This document shows positions 54,041 to 63,055 of a stretch of 64,000 nucleotides of DNA, one piece after another. Location: NCBI RefSeq assembly GCF_023716865.1, contig NZ_CP092417.1:5248001-5312000 (forward strand). The letters run 5' to 3'. The notes beneath the pieces were generated by a model. The model was not told the DNA's origin. It searched no databases and saw only the letters and a program-made list of their open reading frames with translations. The translations under genes and the position numbers were made by a program. The stretch comes from Endozoicomonas sp. SCSIO W0465 (GTDB lineage Bacteria; Pseudomonadota; Gammaproteobacteria; Pseudomonadales; Endozoicomonadaceae). The number at the start of each line of letters is the position of its first letter. Positions within the stretch are counted from its first letter, which is position 1.

Positions 54041-55078
54041 ATGAGTAAGCCGCATTTCAGTCTGGCCATTGGTGTTGGCAGCAAAAACCGGAAAGACCAG
54101 TGGCTGGAAGTATTCTATCCAAAGCCTATCCTTAATCCAGCGCCAGAACTGCTGGAAAGTATTACCAAACTGGTTAACTACACTGGGGGTAATGAGTTTA
54201 TTGAGCTGGACAGCAAAACCCTGCATGCATTGGAAGATCTGTTTGTTGATATCGAGCAGACTGAACTGGCCACCATCACACGAAGCCTGGAAGAGAGTAA
54301 ACAACCCCGTGTGATCACCATTCTGGAGACCGATGAGGCGCCTGCCAGCACCCCCGAGGCTTATCTCAAACTGCATCTCCTGTCACATCGTCTGGTAAAA
54401 CCACACGACACCAACCTTCAGGGCATTTTCCCACTGCTGCCTAACGTAGCCTGGACCAGTGAAGGCGCCATTGACCTGGAAGAACTGCCAGCACACCAGC
54501 TCAAAGCCCGTACAGAAGGCCGGGTGCTGAGTGTCAACTCCGTGGATAAATTCCCGAAAATGACTGACTACGTTGTGCCTGCAGGTGTCCGTATCGCCCA
54601 TACTGCCAGGGTTCGCCTGGGGGCTTATGTTGGTGCAGGCACTACCGTCATGCACGAAGGCTTTATCAACTTCAATGCCGGTACCGAAGGCAAGAGCATG
54701 ATTGAAGGTCGTGTTTCCGCCGGTGTCATGGTTGGCGAAGGCTCTGATCTTGGTGGTGGATGCAGCACCATGGGCACCCTTTCCGGCGGCAATAACACCG
54801 TTATCTCCGTCGGTGAAAACTGTCTGATCGGTGCCAATGCCGGTCTGGGCATTCCGTTGGGCGACCGCTGCATTATCGAAGCCGGTCTTTATCTGACGGC
54901 TGCCAGTAAGGTTCAGGTGCTTGATGATCAGAAAAACGTCGTTAACGTGGTTAAAGCGGGAGACCTGGCAGGCAAATCCGATCTGCTATTCCGCAGAAAC
55001 TCCCTGACCGGTGCCCTGGAATGTCTCACCAACAAATCAGCCATTGAGCTGAATGATGAGCTGCACTCCCACAACTAA
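54041..55078 (+). CDS. dapD: Tetrahydrodipicolinate N-succinyltransferase
   Basis: This 345-residue enzyme of the succinylase route to lysine and meso-diaminopimelate transfers succinyl from succinyl-CoA to tetrahydrodipicolinate. It is the long pseudomonad type, not the 274-residue E. coli form. Left-handed beta-helix hexapeptide repeats are plain from RIAHTARVRLGAYVGAG onward, with FINFNAGTEGKSMIEGRVS and DLGGGCSTMGTLSGGN as acceptor-site segments. AAGGAACGTTC precedes the ATG. It follows the ArsC-like gene. Confidence 0.96.
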   Translation: MSKPHFSLAIGVGSKNRKDQWLEVFYPKPILNPAPELLESITKLVNYTGGNEFIELDSKTLHALEDLFVDIEQTELATITRSLEESKQPRVITILETDEAPASTPEAYLKLHLLSHRLVKPHDTNLQGIFPLLPNVAWTSEGAIDLEELPAHQLKARTEGRVLSVNSVDKFPKMTDYVVPAGVRIAHTARVRLGAYVGAGTTVMHEGFINFNAGTEGKSMIEGRVSAGVMVGEGSDLGGGCSTMGTLSGGNNTVISVGENCLIGANAGLGIPLGDRCIIEAGLYLTAASKVQVLDDQKNVVNVVKAGDLAGKSDLLFRRNSLTGALECLTNKSAIELNDELHSHN

Positions 55079-55120
55079 GGTATTGAAACAACGCACACTG
55101 AAGAAAGGGTAGCGTATCCT

Positions 55121-55151
55121 GATAGCCCCGGTGCATAATACCGGAGCTATC
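55121..55151 (+). terminator. Hairpin downstream of dapD
   Basis: GATAGCCCCGGT and ACCGGAGCTATC form a 12-bp stem with one mismatch around a seven-base loop, 42 bases after the dapD stop. There is no T-tract, so it may only stabilise the 3' end. Confidence 0.5.
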
Positions 55152-55177
55152 ATAAAGATCAGGTTTAAATAATAATA

Positions 55178-55756
55178 ATGCGTCGTACGATTTTTGATAC
55201 GCCTATCGTTAACAGCGGTTTTCGCTTCTTATCCCGCCTTGGTCTGAAGCTGTTCGGCTGGAAACTGCAAGGCCAGCGCCCCAACGCCCGGAAGTACGTT
55301 ATCATCGCGGCACCCCATACCAGTAACTGGGACTTTGTTCTGACCATTGCCTTTGCCTTCTGTTTTCGCATGAAATTCTTCTGGATGGGAAAAAGCACCC
55401 TGTTCAAAGGACCGTTTGGCGGCATCATGAAATGGCTTGGTGGAATTCCGGTAGACCGCAGCAAGGCCAATGGCCTGGTTCAGCAAATGGTCGACACCTT
55501 CCACAACTGCACAGAACTGGCTGTCGCCATTCCCCCTGAAGGCACACGTAGCAAGGTTCGCCAATGGAAAAGTGGCTTTTACTACGTTGCTCACGGTGCC
55601 GGGGTTCCCATTGCACTGGGTTTTCTGGATTTTAAAAAGAAGGTTGGTGGCTTTGGCCCCATGTTCTTTACCAGCGGAAACTATGAGTCAGACCTGAAAA
55701 AAATACAGGCATTTTATCAAGCTGTGACGGGTAAAAATCCCCAGCAGTTTGCCTGA
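55178..55756 (+). CDS. PlsC-like acyltransferase
   Basis: This 192-residue lysophospholipid/glycerophosphate acyltransferase-fold protein has the catalytic HxxxxD in AAPHTSNWDFVL, a glycerophosphate-binding-like block at GKSTLFKGPFGGIMKWLGGI and PPEGTRSKV in place of the usual EGTR motif. It belongs to the short, soluble-looking group of the family with one weakly hydrophobic segment. The acyl acceptor is unknown. It is preceded by the dapD hairpin and has no strong ribosome site. Confidence 0.85.
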   Translation: MRRTIFDTPIVNSGFRFLSRLGLKLFGWKLQGQRPNARKYVIIAAPHTSNWDFVLTIAFAFCFRMKFFWMGKSTLFKGPFGGIMKWLGGIPVDRSKANGLVQQMVDTFHNCTELAVAIPPEGTRSKVRQWKSGFYYVAHGAGVPIALGFLDFKKKVGGFGPMFFTSGNYESDLKKIQAFYQAVTGKNPQQFA

Positions 55757-55841
55757 TTCAGGCATTATAGTAACTCTGGCTTTTTACATGGTTGATCACT
55801 GGTTTATCAAAAGATAAGAAAATAACTAACAGGGAATGCCA

Positions 55842-56588
55842 ATGGCAGAGTACAACCAGCAGAAGATTGCTCTCTTTATTGATGCCGATAATGCTCCCGC
55901 CAGAAAAATTGAGAAAATTCTCTCGGAAATGGCCAAGTATGGTGTCGTCAGTATCCGAAGAGCCTATGGCAACTGGAAGAGTCACACAATCAAAGGGTGG
56001 GAGGAGCAACTGCATGAATACGCGATCCAGCCAATCCAGCAGTTTGATTTGACCAAAGGTAAAAACGCCACCGACATGGCCATGACCATCGATGCCATGG
56101 ATACACTCTACACCAAGAACATGGACGCTTTCTGCATTGTCTCTTCTGACAGTGATTTCACCCCGCTTATTATGCGCCTTCTGTCAGAAGGTAAAGTGGT
56201 TTATGGCTTTGGCGAACGAAAAGCCCCATCGCCTTTCGTTAATGCCTGCTCTCGCTTTCTCTACCTTGATGAACCCGAACATGATCCGGAGATAATCACC
56301 TCAAACAGTAAGAAAACTGGCCATGAATTGAAAGCGGATACCCGGTTGATGAACCTGATCCGCAATGCCATCGATACAGAGCAGGACGATGATGGCTGGG
56401 CATATCTTGGCAGCATCGGTGCAGTTATCGCTAACCAGACTTCCTTTGACCCAAGAAATTACGGTTATAAAAAACTGGGTGACCTGATCAGGGCTGTGGA
56501 TCTGTTTGAAACTCAGGTCATGGATAATAATCAGATGTGCGTTCGTGATAAACGACGCGGTAACCATATCCAGAATGGTGGTCATTAA
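55842..56588 (+). CDS. NYN-domain ribonuclease-like protein with LOTUS-like tail
   Basis: This 248-residue protein has a PIN-like NYN nuclease domain (residues about 8-150) with the acidic cluster in IALFIDADNAPARK, KNATDMAMTIDAMD and FCIVSSDSDFTPLIM. A C-terminal winged-helix of OST-HTH/LOTUS type (YGYKKLGDLIRAVDLFE) follows. Such proteins (LabA/YaiI-like) are thought to act on RNA. The second ATG is chosen because ACAGGGA lies six bases before it. The first ATG (55836) directly abuts that motif. Confidence 0.85.
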   Translation: MAEYNQQKIALFIDADNAPARKIEKILSEMAKYGVVSIRRAYGNWKSHTIKGWEEQLHEYAIQPIQQFDLTKGKNATDMAMTIDAMDTLYTKNMDAFCIVSSDSDFTPLIMRLLSEGKVVYGFGERKAPSPFVNACSRFLYLDEPEHDPEIITSNSKKTGHELKADTRLMNLIRNAIDTEQDDDGWAYLGSIGAVIANQTSFDPRNYGYKKLGDLIRAVDLFETQVMDNNQMCVRDKRRGNHIQNGGH

Positions 56589-56663
56589 GTAGCTGGCCAT
56601 ATGGAATCGAATATTTCTGGCTACTTAGCCCCTGCTGGAAAATGAACAAAACCTCAGATTGAC

Positions 56664-58049
56664 TTATACAGCAGCAGAAGTGCCTTGAGGGTTGGTCGTC
56701 TTGCGCCTTCGGGGCCTGCTGTTTTTTTCTGTAAACACACGGCTTGAGCTTATTTTCCCGGATCGCTTCACTGCATTACTCTGCCCCCTCTGCTGCTTAC
56801 CTTCAGGTGTCTTGCCTTTTCTTCCATTCGCTTGCACAGGCCGGTCATAAGCCTTTGGCTTCTTCGGCTTTCCGGGCTTCAGTGGCTTATCAGATAGCTG
56901 AGTCACCGGAATCTCATTAACCGGTTCAAACCCCACGATTATCTCTCTGGGCAGCTGCTGATTAATCAACCGTTCAATGTCCCGAAGCTGCTTACTCTCA
57001 TCAGCACAGACCAGTGAAACAGCGTGGCCATCCGCCCCTGCACGCCCTGTTCGCCCGATACGATGCACATAATCTTCCGGTACATTAGGCAGGTCGAAGT
57101 TCACCACCTGAGGCAACTGGTCAATATCAAGCCCCCGGGCAGCGATATCCGTTGCCACCAGCGCCGTAATTTCATTGTTTTTGAAATCAGCCAGCGCCCT
57201 GGTACGGGCTCCCTGACTCTTATTGCCATGAATTGCTGCCGCCAGAATCCCTTTCCCTTCCAGATGACGGGTTAGCCGGTTGGCACCGTGTTTGGTTCGG
57301 GTAAAAACCAACACCTGCTGCCAGTTATGCTCTTTAATCAACCGGGTCAGCAGTGCCGGCTTTTTACTTTTATCCACCGGATAAATACATTGCCTGACCG
57401 TTCTGGCCGTGGTATTTCGGGGAGAAACATCGATTTCTACCGGATGTTGAACAATGGTTTTAGCCAGCTGCCGAATCTCATCAGAAAACGTTGCCGAAAA
57501 CATCAGGTTCTGTCTTCGCCCGGGCAACAACGCCAGAATACGACGAATATCGTGAATAAATCCCATGTCAAGCATACGGTCTGCTTCATCCAGAACCAGC
57601 ACTTCCAGGTGTTTGAACTTCACCGCATTCTGATTGTAGAGATCCAGGAGTCGTCCGGGGGTGGCGACAAGAATGTCAGCACCCCGTCTCAGATTCATCA
57701 TTTGCGGGTTGATTTTGACGCCGCCAAAAACCACAGAGGAACGTATTGGCAAGTGCCGACCGTAGGTGGCAACACTGTCTGCCACCTGGGCTGCCAGCTC
57801 ACGGGTCGGTGTCAGAACCAGCGCACGAACCTGGTTGGGCCTTGCCCTCTCGCCACGACTGAGCAACTCCAGTATCGGCAACGTAAAACCGGCTGTTTTG
57901 CCTGTGCCTGTCTGAGCCGCTGCCATGACATCCTGCCCTGACAGAACAGCCGGTATTGCTTCCGCCTGAATGGGAGAAGGCTGCTTATAGCCCTGTTCAG
58001 TAATGGCTTGCAGAATCGGCAGGGAAAGACCGAGGTTGGCGAAGGTCAT
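56664..58049 (-). CDS. rhlE: DEAD-box RNA helicase RhlE
   Basis: This 461-residue ATP-dependent RNA helicase carries the Q motif (KQPSPIQAEAIP), motif I AAQTGTGKT, Ia PTRELAAQV, II VLDEADRMLDMGF (DEAD), III FSATF, and IV-VI with VATDIAARGLDID and HRIGRTGRAGADG. The final 80 residues are Lys/Arg/Pro-rich and disordered, as in RhlE proteins that act in ribosome assembly and cold adaptation. Transcribed alone. Confidence 0.95.
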   Translation of the reverse strand: MTFANLGLSLPILQAITEQGYKQPSPIQAEAIPAVLSGQDVMAAAQTGTGKTAGFTLPILELLSRGERARPNQVRALVLTPTRELAAQVADSVATYGRHLPIRSSVVFGGVKINPQMMNLRRGADILVATPGRLLDLYNQNAVKFKHLEVLVLDEADRMLDMGFIHDIRRILALLPGRRQNLMFSATFSDEIRQLAKTIVQHPVEIDVSPRNTTARTVRQCIYPVDKSKKPALLTRLIKEHNWQQVLVFTRTKHGANRLTRHLEGKGILAAAIHGNKSQGARTRALADFKNNEITALVATDIAARGLDIDQLPQVVNFDLPNVPEDYVHRIGRTGRAGADGHAVSLVCADESKQLRDIERLINQQLPREIIVGFEPVNEIPVTQLSDKPLKPGKPKKPKAYDRPVQANGRKGKTPEGKQQRGQSNAVKRSGKISSSRVFTEKNSRPRRRKTTNPQGTSAAV

Positions 58050-58211
58050 GTAAATGTCTCATTAAGGGCCACACGATTAAAACAATGGCCTGACTGGAGG
58101 GGTTTGTAGCATACAGGCTGTCAGATTACAGGGCAAAATTGTTTTGCTAGTGGAACTCATTTCAAATTTCCTAGTCGAACGATGAGTATATAAAGGAATA
58201 AAGGAGGAATT

Positions 58212-58766
58212 ATGATGAATCCATTGAACTGTTCGGCTTCAAATAGCTATCTCTTCAATCCATCGTGTGATTGCATTACTACCATTGGTTTATCAACTAT
58301 TGTCGGAGCCTCTGGCCCGTATCTTTATCATTCTTGTACGAATTGCTCTGGCCCGGGTCTATGGTCAATCGGGGCCGGGGCCGGGGCCGGTTGTCTGTTC
58401 GGTTTATGTGTTTCTGCTTGCGCCATCCCCGTCCCCCGTATCGTCGATCGTGAAATAGCCCTTGCCCCTGACCCGGATTCATCGGGCAGAGCTTCCGGTA
58501 ATGAGAATGCTCCCGTGACGATCCAACCCGGTGAAATGTCTCCGTCCCAAAATATGCATAGCAATCTTAATAGTGAATATCGTATTTATAACGACGGACA
58601 ATCAGGTTCTAGTGTACGTTGCTATTTAGAATCGGAACGAGAGAGATATTCAGGGAAAACAGAAATTCCATGCCTACCGCCATACCCCGATACACCACCA
58701 CCAGCATACTCCGAGATTGCCGAAGCTCCACCTGCGTACAATCCGGATCATACGTGGCATCATTAA
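58212..58766 (+). CDS. Protein with two C-terminal PPAY motifs (candidate host-interacting protein)
   Basis: This 184-residue protein was not recognised as a family. The N-terminal 45 residues are Cys/Ser-rich. Residues about 47-75 form a Gly/Ala-rich hydrophobic segment (GAGAGAGCLFGLCVSACAI) encoded partly by tandem GGGGCC, possibly membrane-inserting. Residues 80-150 are polar and disordered. The tail reads PPYPDTPPPAYSEIAEAPPA followed by YNPD, giving PPAY at about 163-166 and 173-176. PPxY is the ligand of eukaryotic WW domains (for example Nedd4-family ubiquitin ligases) and a viral late-domain motif. The start is secured by AAGGAGGAATT. Bacterial WW domains are rare, so a eukaryotic target is inferred. 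Confidence 0.65.
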   Translation: MMNPLNCSASNSYLFNPSCDCITTIGLSTIVGASGPYLYHSCTNCSGPGLWSIGAGAGAGCLFGLCVSACAIPVPRIVDREIALAPDPDSSGRASGNENAPVTIQPGEMSPSQNMHSNLNSEYRIYNDGQSGSSVRCYLESERERYSGKTEIPCLPPYPDTPPPAYSEIAEAPPAYNPDHTWHH

Positions 58767-59164
58767 AAGCGGTCATCAGACTTATTCCACTCAAGTTACG
58801 CAGTTGAGCTCTTCAATTATTTTCAAGATAAATCCCCATGATTTTCAATTGATTGTGTTTTTGGAAGAGCTCTACCTTTGTCTTTTATTTCAAATCAATC
58901 ATCCCGATAGACAATAAGTAAACTAGCATGATGCACATCCGATTGAAGCAGATGAGCAATGCTCGGAATTCTTTGAGTAATACGATCGTTTGTATGTACT
59001 GACCAAATGCAACAATTCACTGCTTTCATTCAGCCCCCCGTTCTGCTGACTCTTTGGTCGGCTCTTTTGCTAATGACAGCGTTCGGCAGATTGGTTCAGA
59101 AATACGGAACCTTTTTGCCCGCGTATCGGGCGACCAGACATAAACCATCTGGAGGATAACCGGA
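58767..59164. other. Intergenic region before the arsenic genes
   Basis: About 400 bases with no supported gene. A good GGAGGATAACC ribosome site lies just before 59165. No clear operator or terminator was found. Confidence 0.4.
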
Positions 59165-60067
59165 ATGAATTATCTGAAGGGTTTTGTCGGAGAGTTTATA
59201 GGCACGTTTATTCTTGTGTTATTTGGCTGCGGTTCAGTGGCTGTCACGGTGTTATTTTCTGCCCATGCCGGGCTCTTTCAGGTGGCCATGGTCTGGGGGC
59301 TGGCAGTCACACTGGCGATTTACGCTACCCGACGTCTTTCCTGTGCCCACCTGAATCCGGCAGTGAGCATTGCCATGGTGATCAGTCGCCGGATGTCCAT
59401 GACATTGTTGCCCTGCTATCTGGTTGCCCAGTTTGCCGGCGCCTTTGTGGCAGCTGCTGTGCTTTACCAGCTCTTCGCCGGCTCAATCCTGCAGTATGAA
59501 TTAACCCATGACATTGTCCGTGGTACCGAATCATCCATTGCCAGTGCCATGATGTTTGGTGAGTATTACCCCAACCCGATGGCCGGACAGGTCGCTTCCG
59601 TTTCCACAGTCAATGCCTTTTTTGCTGAATGTACCGGTACCTTTGCCCTGGTATTTATGATTCTCGTCCTGACCGAAAGCTGCAATACCGGGCGACCGGA
59701 CCAGGCCCTGGCCCCCCTGTTTATCGGTTTAACCGTTGTTGCCATTATCTCCATTATTGCACCACTGACCCAGGCAGGACTCAACCCGGCCAGAGATTTA
59801 TCACCCCGACTGCTGGCCTCACTGTTCGGCTGGGCGAGTGCCGCGTTTCCCGATCAGCATTATGGGTTTTTAACGGTGTACGTTGTGGGTCCGATTACCG
59901 GAGGGATTATGGCCGCTTTATGTTTCATGGGTATTGTTGAGCCATTGATGAAGATCACGGATGTTGAGGAACAGGACATAAGCGACGGAACAACAGCGAC
60001 AGAACAACAGCCCCGGACCAATAACAACCCTATCGTTTATAGTAAACAAGGTGACAACCATGAGTAG
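59165..60067 (+). CDS. MIP-family aquaporin/glyceroporin, probable arsenic channel
   Basis: This 300-residue inner-membrane channel has six helices and two NPA half-helices: HLNPAVSIAMVISRR and QAGLNPARDLSPR. The second constriction-side context (Pro/Arg after NPA) and the long second loop resemble glyceroporins. The C-terminal 45 residues are polar. Its stop overlaps the start of arsM by 8 bases, and a channel coupled to arsenic enzymes (as in AqpS-type ars operons) would let As(III) or methylarsenic leave down its gradient. That role is inferred from the pairing. No arsR was found in the window. Confidence 0.85.
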   Translation: MNYLKGFVGEFIGTFILVLFGCGSVAVTVLFSAHAGLFQVAMVWGLAVTLAIYATRRLSCAHLNPAVSIAMVISRRMSMTLLPCYLVAQFAGAFVAAAVLYQLFAGSILQYELTHDIVRGTESSIASAMMFGEYYPNPMAGQVASVSTVNAFFAECTGTFALVFMILVLTESCNTGRPDQALAPLFIGLTVVAIISIIAPLTQAGLNPARDLSPRLLASLFGWASAAFPDQHYGFLTVYVVGPITGGIMAALCFMGIVEPLMKITDVEEQDISDGTTATEQQPRTNNNPIVYSKQGDNHE

Positions 60068-61118
60068 CCACTGCGGTAATCATCAGACCCTTAAAGAGTA
60101 CTATGGCCAGATTCTTGGCGGAACAAAGGATCTGAAAACCAACGCCTGCTGTTCCGATCCCTTTACCATGCCAGCCCACATCCGCGCTATTCTGAACCAG
60201 ATCGACCCGGCCATTACTGACCGGTTTTATGGCTGTGGATCACCGATTCCATCCGCCCCGGAAGGGTGTAAGGTGCTGGATCTTGGCTGCGGTACCGGCA
60301 GGGACAGCTATATTCTTGCCAGTCTGGTGGGAGAACAGGGCTATGTTATCGGTATCGATATGACTGATGAACAATTAGCGGTAGCCACCGAGCATGTACC
60401 CACCATGATGGAAAAGTTTGGTTTCCGGCAACCAAATATTGACTTCCGGCAGGGCTATATTGAAGATCTGCAAACCCCGGGGATTGAAGATAACTCCATT
60501 GATGTGGTCATTTCCAACTGCGTGATCAACCTCTCGCCCCATAAGGAAGATGTGTTCAGGGAAATTTTCCGGGTACTGAAACCCGGTGGCGAACTGCTTT
60601 TCAGTGATGTGTTTGCCGGTCAGCGAATACCAGCCCCGTTAAAAGACGACCCGGTACTGATGGGGGAATGCCTCAGCGGTGCTCTTTATATTGAAGATTT
60701 CCGTCGCCTGTTAACCGGGCTGGGTTACCCGGACTACCGGTTGCTCTCTGCCAGCCCGATCACCATTGCCAACCGGCAAATTGAGCAGAAAATTGGCAAT
60801 ATCGATTTTCAATCCCTGACCGTTCGGATGTTCAAGCTGGATAACCTTGAAGATATCTGTGAAGACTATGGGCAGGTGGCCATTTACCACGGTACCGTAT
60901 CGGAACAGCCTCACTTTTTCCAACTGGACGACCATCACCGGTTTATCAATGGCAAACCGATGCTGGTCTGTGGCAATACCGCGGCCATGGTGCAGAATAC
61001 TCGCTATGGCAGACACTTTACCGTGCATGGCGACCGGAAAACCCATTATGGCCCTTTTAACTGTCTGCCAGCAGCCGGTGATAATGGGTCTGATCGCACC
61101 ACTGGCGGTTGCTGTTAA
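60060..61118 (+). CDS. arsM: Arsenite S-adenosylmethionine methyltransferase
   Basis: This 352-residue enzyme converts As(III) to methylated arsenicals. SAM-binding motif I is VLDLGCGTGRDSY. The family cysteines are present in KTNACCSDP, the SNCVINLSPHKED block and MGECLSGALY, which together bind arsenic. The C-terminal domain ends with a run of Cys (GGCC). ATG 60060 is preferred because AAGGTG lies six bases before it. A GTG nine bases upstream is in frame. It overlaps the aquaporin stop, indicating one operon. Confidence 0.92.
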   Translation: MSSHCGNHQTLKEYYGQILGGTKDLKTNACCSDPFTMPAHIRAILNQIDPAITDRFYGCGSPIPSAPEGCKVLDLGCGTGRDSYILASLVGEQGYVIGIDMTDEQLAVATEHVPTMMEKFGFRQPNIDFRQGYIEDLQTPGIEDNSIDVVISNCVINLSPHKEDVFREIFRVLKPGGELLFSDVFAGQRIPAPLKDDPVLMGECLSGALYIEDFRRLLTGLGYPDYRLLSASPITIANRQIEQKIGNIDFQSLTVRMFKLDNLEDICEDYGQVAIYHGTVSEQPHFFQLDDHHRFINGKPMLVCGNTAAMVQNTRYGRHFTVHGDRKTHYGPFNCLPAAGDNGSDRTTGGCC

Positions 61119-61141
61119 GGGCAAGCCCTACCCACCGCTCC

Positions 61142-61567
61142 ATGAAACTGATAGATTACCAGGCTGGTAAGTGTGTTACTTACACTGTTTTCTGTCCGCT
61201 ATTAGTAATGTTGTTGACCGGTTGCCAAATGCCCATAAAACCATCTACCGGGTTCTGCATGGTACTGACCACCTGCCCCAATCAACAGGAAGCTGATACC
61301 CATGCCAGGGCCATTATCGAAAAACGTCTGGGAGCCTGTGTTCAGAGCAGTCCGATTCACAGCTATTACCGGTGGGCAGGTGAAGTTCAATCAGACCCGG
61401 AGGTACTGCTTCGTATTAAAACCACCGGTGAGCGTTATCAAGCACTGGAGCAATACCTGAAAGCTGAACACAGCTATGATGTGCCTCAGATTATTCAGAT
61501 ATCAATAGAAAATGGCCTGCCAGAGTATCTTGACTGGGTAAGGGAAGAAACAGCGGTCAACAGATAG
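61142..61567 (+). CDS. cutA: CutA1-type divalent cation tolerance protein with lipoprotein-like N-terminus
   Basis: The core from about residue 30 is CutA1: VLTTCPNQQEADTHARAIIEK, RLGACVQSSPIHSYYRWAGE, EVLLRIKTT and DVPQIIQISIENGLPEYLDW. CutA1 trimers bind metal ions. Unlike most bacterial forms it has an N-terminal extension with a hydrophobic segment ending in the lipobox-like LLTGC, suggesting a periplasmic lipoprotein. Translation could instead start at the ATG at 61230 (MPIKPSTGF) without the extension, but no better ribosome site is seen there. It is just downstream of arsM and may be in the same transcript. Confidence 0.85.
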   Translation: MKLIDYQAGKCVTYTVFCPLLVMLLTGCQMPIKPSTGFCMVLTTCPNQQEADTHARAIIEKRLGACVQSSPIHSYYRWAGEVQSDPEVLLRIKTTGERYQALEQYLKAEHSYDVPQIIQISIENGLPEYLDWVREETAVNR

Positions 61568-61756
61568 TAACAAATGGTCGGATACCACTTCTATGGTGAA
61601 GCCACCGACCTTGTGCGCTGTATAAGGGTGTTATTGACTATAGTTCATTGACTTGGACGTTCACCTTGCCTGAGTTCTGGCATGACTCAATGGCATCATT
61701 GAGAAAAGATCGTCCAACGTAGTCTTTCAACGTTATGAATATCAGTTAAACCCAGG

Positions 61757-63055
61757 CTAAACAGCCTCTTTCAGCCGATACCACAGCATCCCCAGAGCCA
61801 ATAGCGGCGAACGGAAATAACGCCCACCAGGAAAGGTCATATGGCGAATATTGGCAAACACATCAAACCGTTCTGCCTGGCCGGAAATAGCCTCTGCCAG
61901 CACCCTCCCCGCCATATGGGTGGCATTGACCCCATGGCCGGAATAAGCCTGGGCAAAGTAAATGTTTGATCCCAATCGACCAATCTGCGGCATTCGGTTG
62001 GCACCAATCCCGATCATACCCCCCCACTGGTACTCAATAGTTGTGTTTTCCAGCTGAGGAAAGACCCGCAACATTTTCGGGCGAAGTGATGCGACAATAT
62101 CGTTTGGATCGCGCCCGGAGTAATTGCACATACCACCAAACAACAGTCGTTTATCAGCAGATAAACGGAAGTAATCCAGAGCAATACTGACATCACAGAT
62201 AGCTGAGTCGTTGGGTATCAGGTTTTGCCAGACCTTTTCCTGCAGTTTTTCAGTAGCAATGATATAACTGCCCGCCGGTAACACCTTCCCACCAATCGTT
62301 GGCTCCAGGTTCCCCAGATAGGCATTTCCTGCCAACACCAGAAACTGACAGGTTACCGAACCTTTTGCCGTTGCAACCCCGGGCAGGTTGCCCTTGTGAA
62401 TTTTCACAACCGGCGAATTTTCAAAAAACTGAACCCCTAACCCTTCTGCAACACGCGCCTCACCCAGACAAAGATTCAATGGGTGCAGGTGACCACTGCC
62501 CGAATCCAGCATGCCGCCCATATACCGGTCAGAATTTACATACTGTTTGATATCATCCTGCGACAGCAGTCGAAGCTCATGGGCATAATGGCGTTTTTTC
62601 AGGGACTGATAATCTTCGGTAATGTGATCCATCTGTTTTGCCTTGATCGCCGCATCGACATACCCCATTTTCAAGTCACACTGAATGTCGTATTTCCGGA
62701 CCCGCTCGCGCACCAGCTCAACAGCTTCAAACCCCATCTGATGGATTGCCTCCACCCCATCAGTGCCGATCTGGCTGCTAAACTGCTCTGGCTCTGTACC
62801 AATCCCGCGAATCAGCTGACCACCATTTCGCCCTGTCGCCCCCCAACCGATTTTACGGGCTTCCAGAACCGCAACACGATAGCCTCGTTCAGCCAGCTCC
62901 AGGGCTGTAGCGACGCCAGAAAAACCACCGCCAACCACACAGATATCGACGGACAGGTTACCTTCCAGTTCCGGGTAATCGGTTGCAAAGTTCAGTGAAG
63001 CGGCGTAGTAGGAGTCAGCGTGAGCGTCGGTATGCACCGGTGCTTTGAGTTTCAT
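61757..63055 (-). CDS. FAD-dependent gamma-glutamylputrescine oxidase-like (PuuB/PauB)
   Basis: This 432-residue DAO-fold flavoprotein has the dinucleotide site CVVGGGFSGVATALELAERG, an FAD-linked segment GWGATGRNGGQ and the C-terminal WGGMIGIGANRMPQIG and SGHGVNATHMAG blocks typical of PuuB. It would oxidise gamma-glutamylated polyamines to the aldehyde. The divergent neighbour is a glutamylpolyamine synthetase, the preceding step of the pathway, which supports the substrate assignment. Confidence 0.88.
   Translation of the reverse strand: MKLKAPVHTDAHADSYYAASLNFATDYPELEGNLSVDICVVGGGFSGVATALELAERGYRVAVLEARKIGWGATGRNGGQLIRGIGTEPEQFSSQIGTDGVEAIHQMGFEAVELVRERVRKYDIQCDLKMGYVDAAIKAKQMDHITEDYQSLKKRHYAHELRLLSQDDIKQYVNSDRYMGGMLDSGSGHLHPLNLCLGEARVAEGLGVQFFENSPVVKIHKGNLPGVATAKGSVTCQFLVLAGNAYLGNLEPTIGGKVLPAGSYIIATEKLQEKVWQNLIPNDSAICDVSIALDYFRLSADKRLLFGGMCNYSGRDPNDIVASLRPKMLRVFPQLENTTIEYQWGGMIGIGANRMPQIGRLGSNIYFAQAYSGHGVNATHMAGRVLAEAISGQAERFDVFANIRHMTFPGGRYFRSPLLALGMLWYRLKEAV

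Noticed and set aside
58374..58395. Tandem GGGGCC repeat as a structural element
   Set aside because: It is inside the PPxY gene and explained by a Gly/Ala-coding segment. Noted as part of that gene only.
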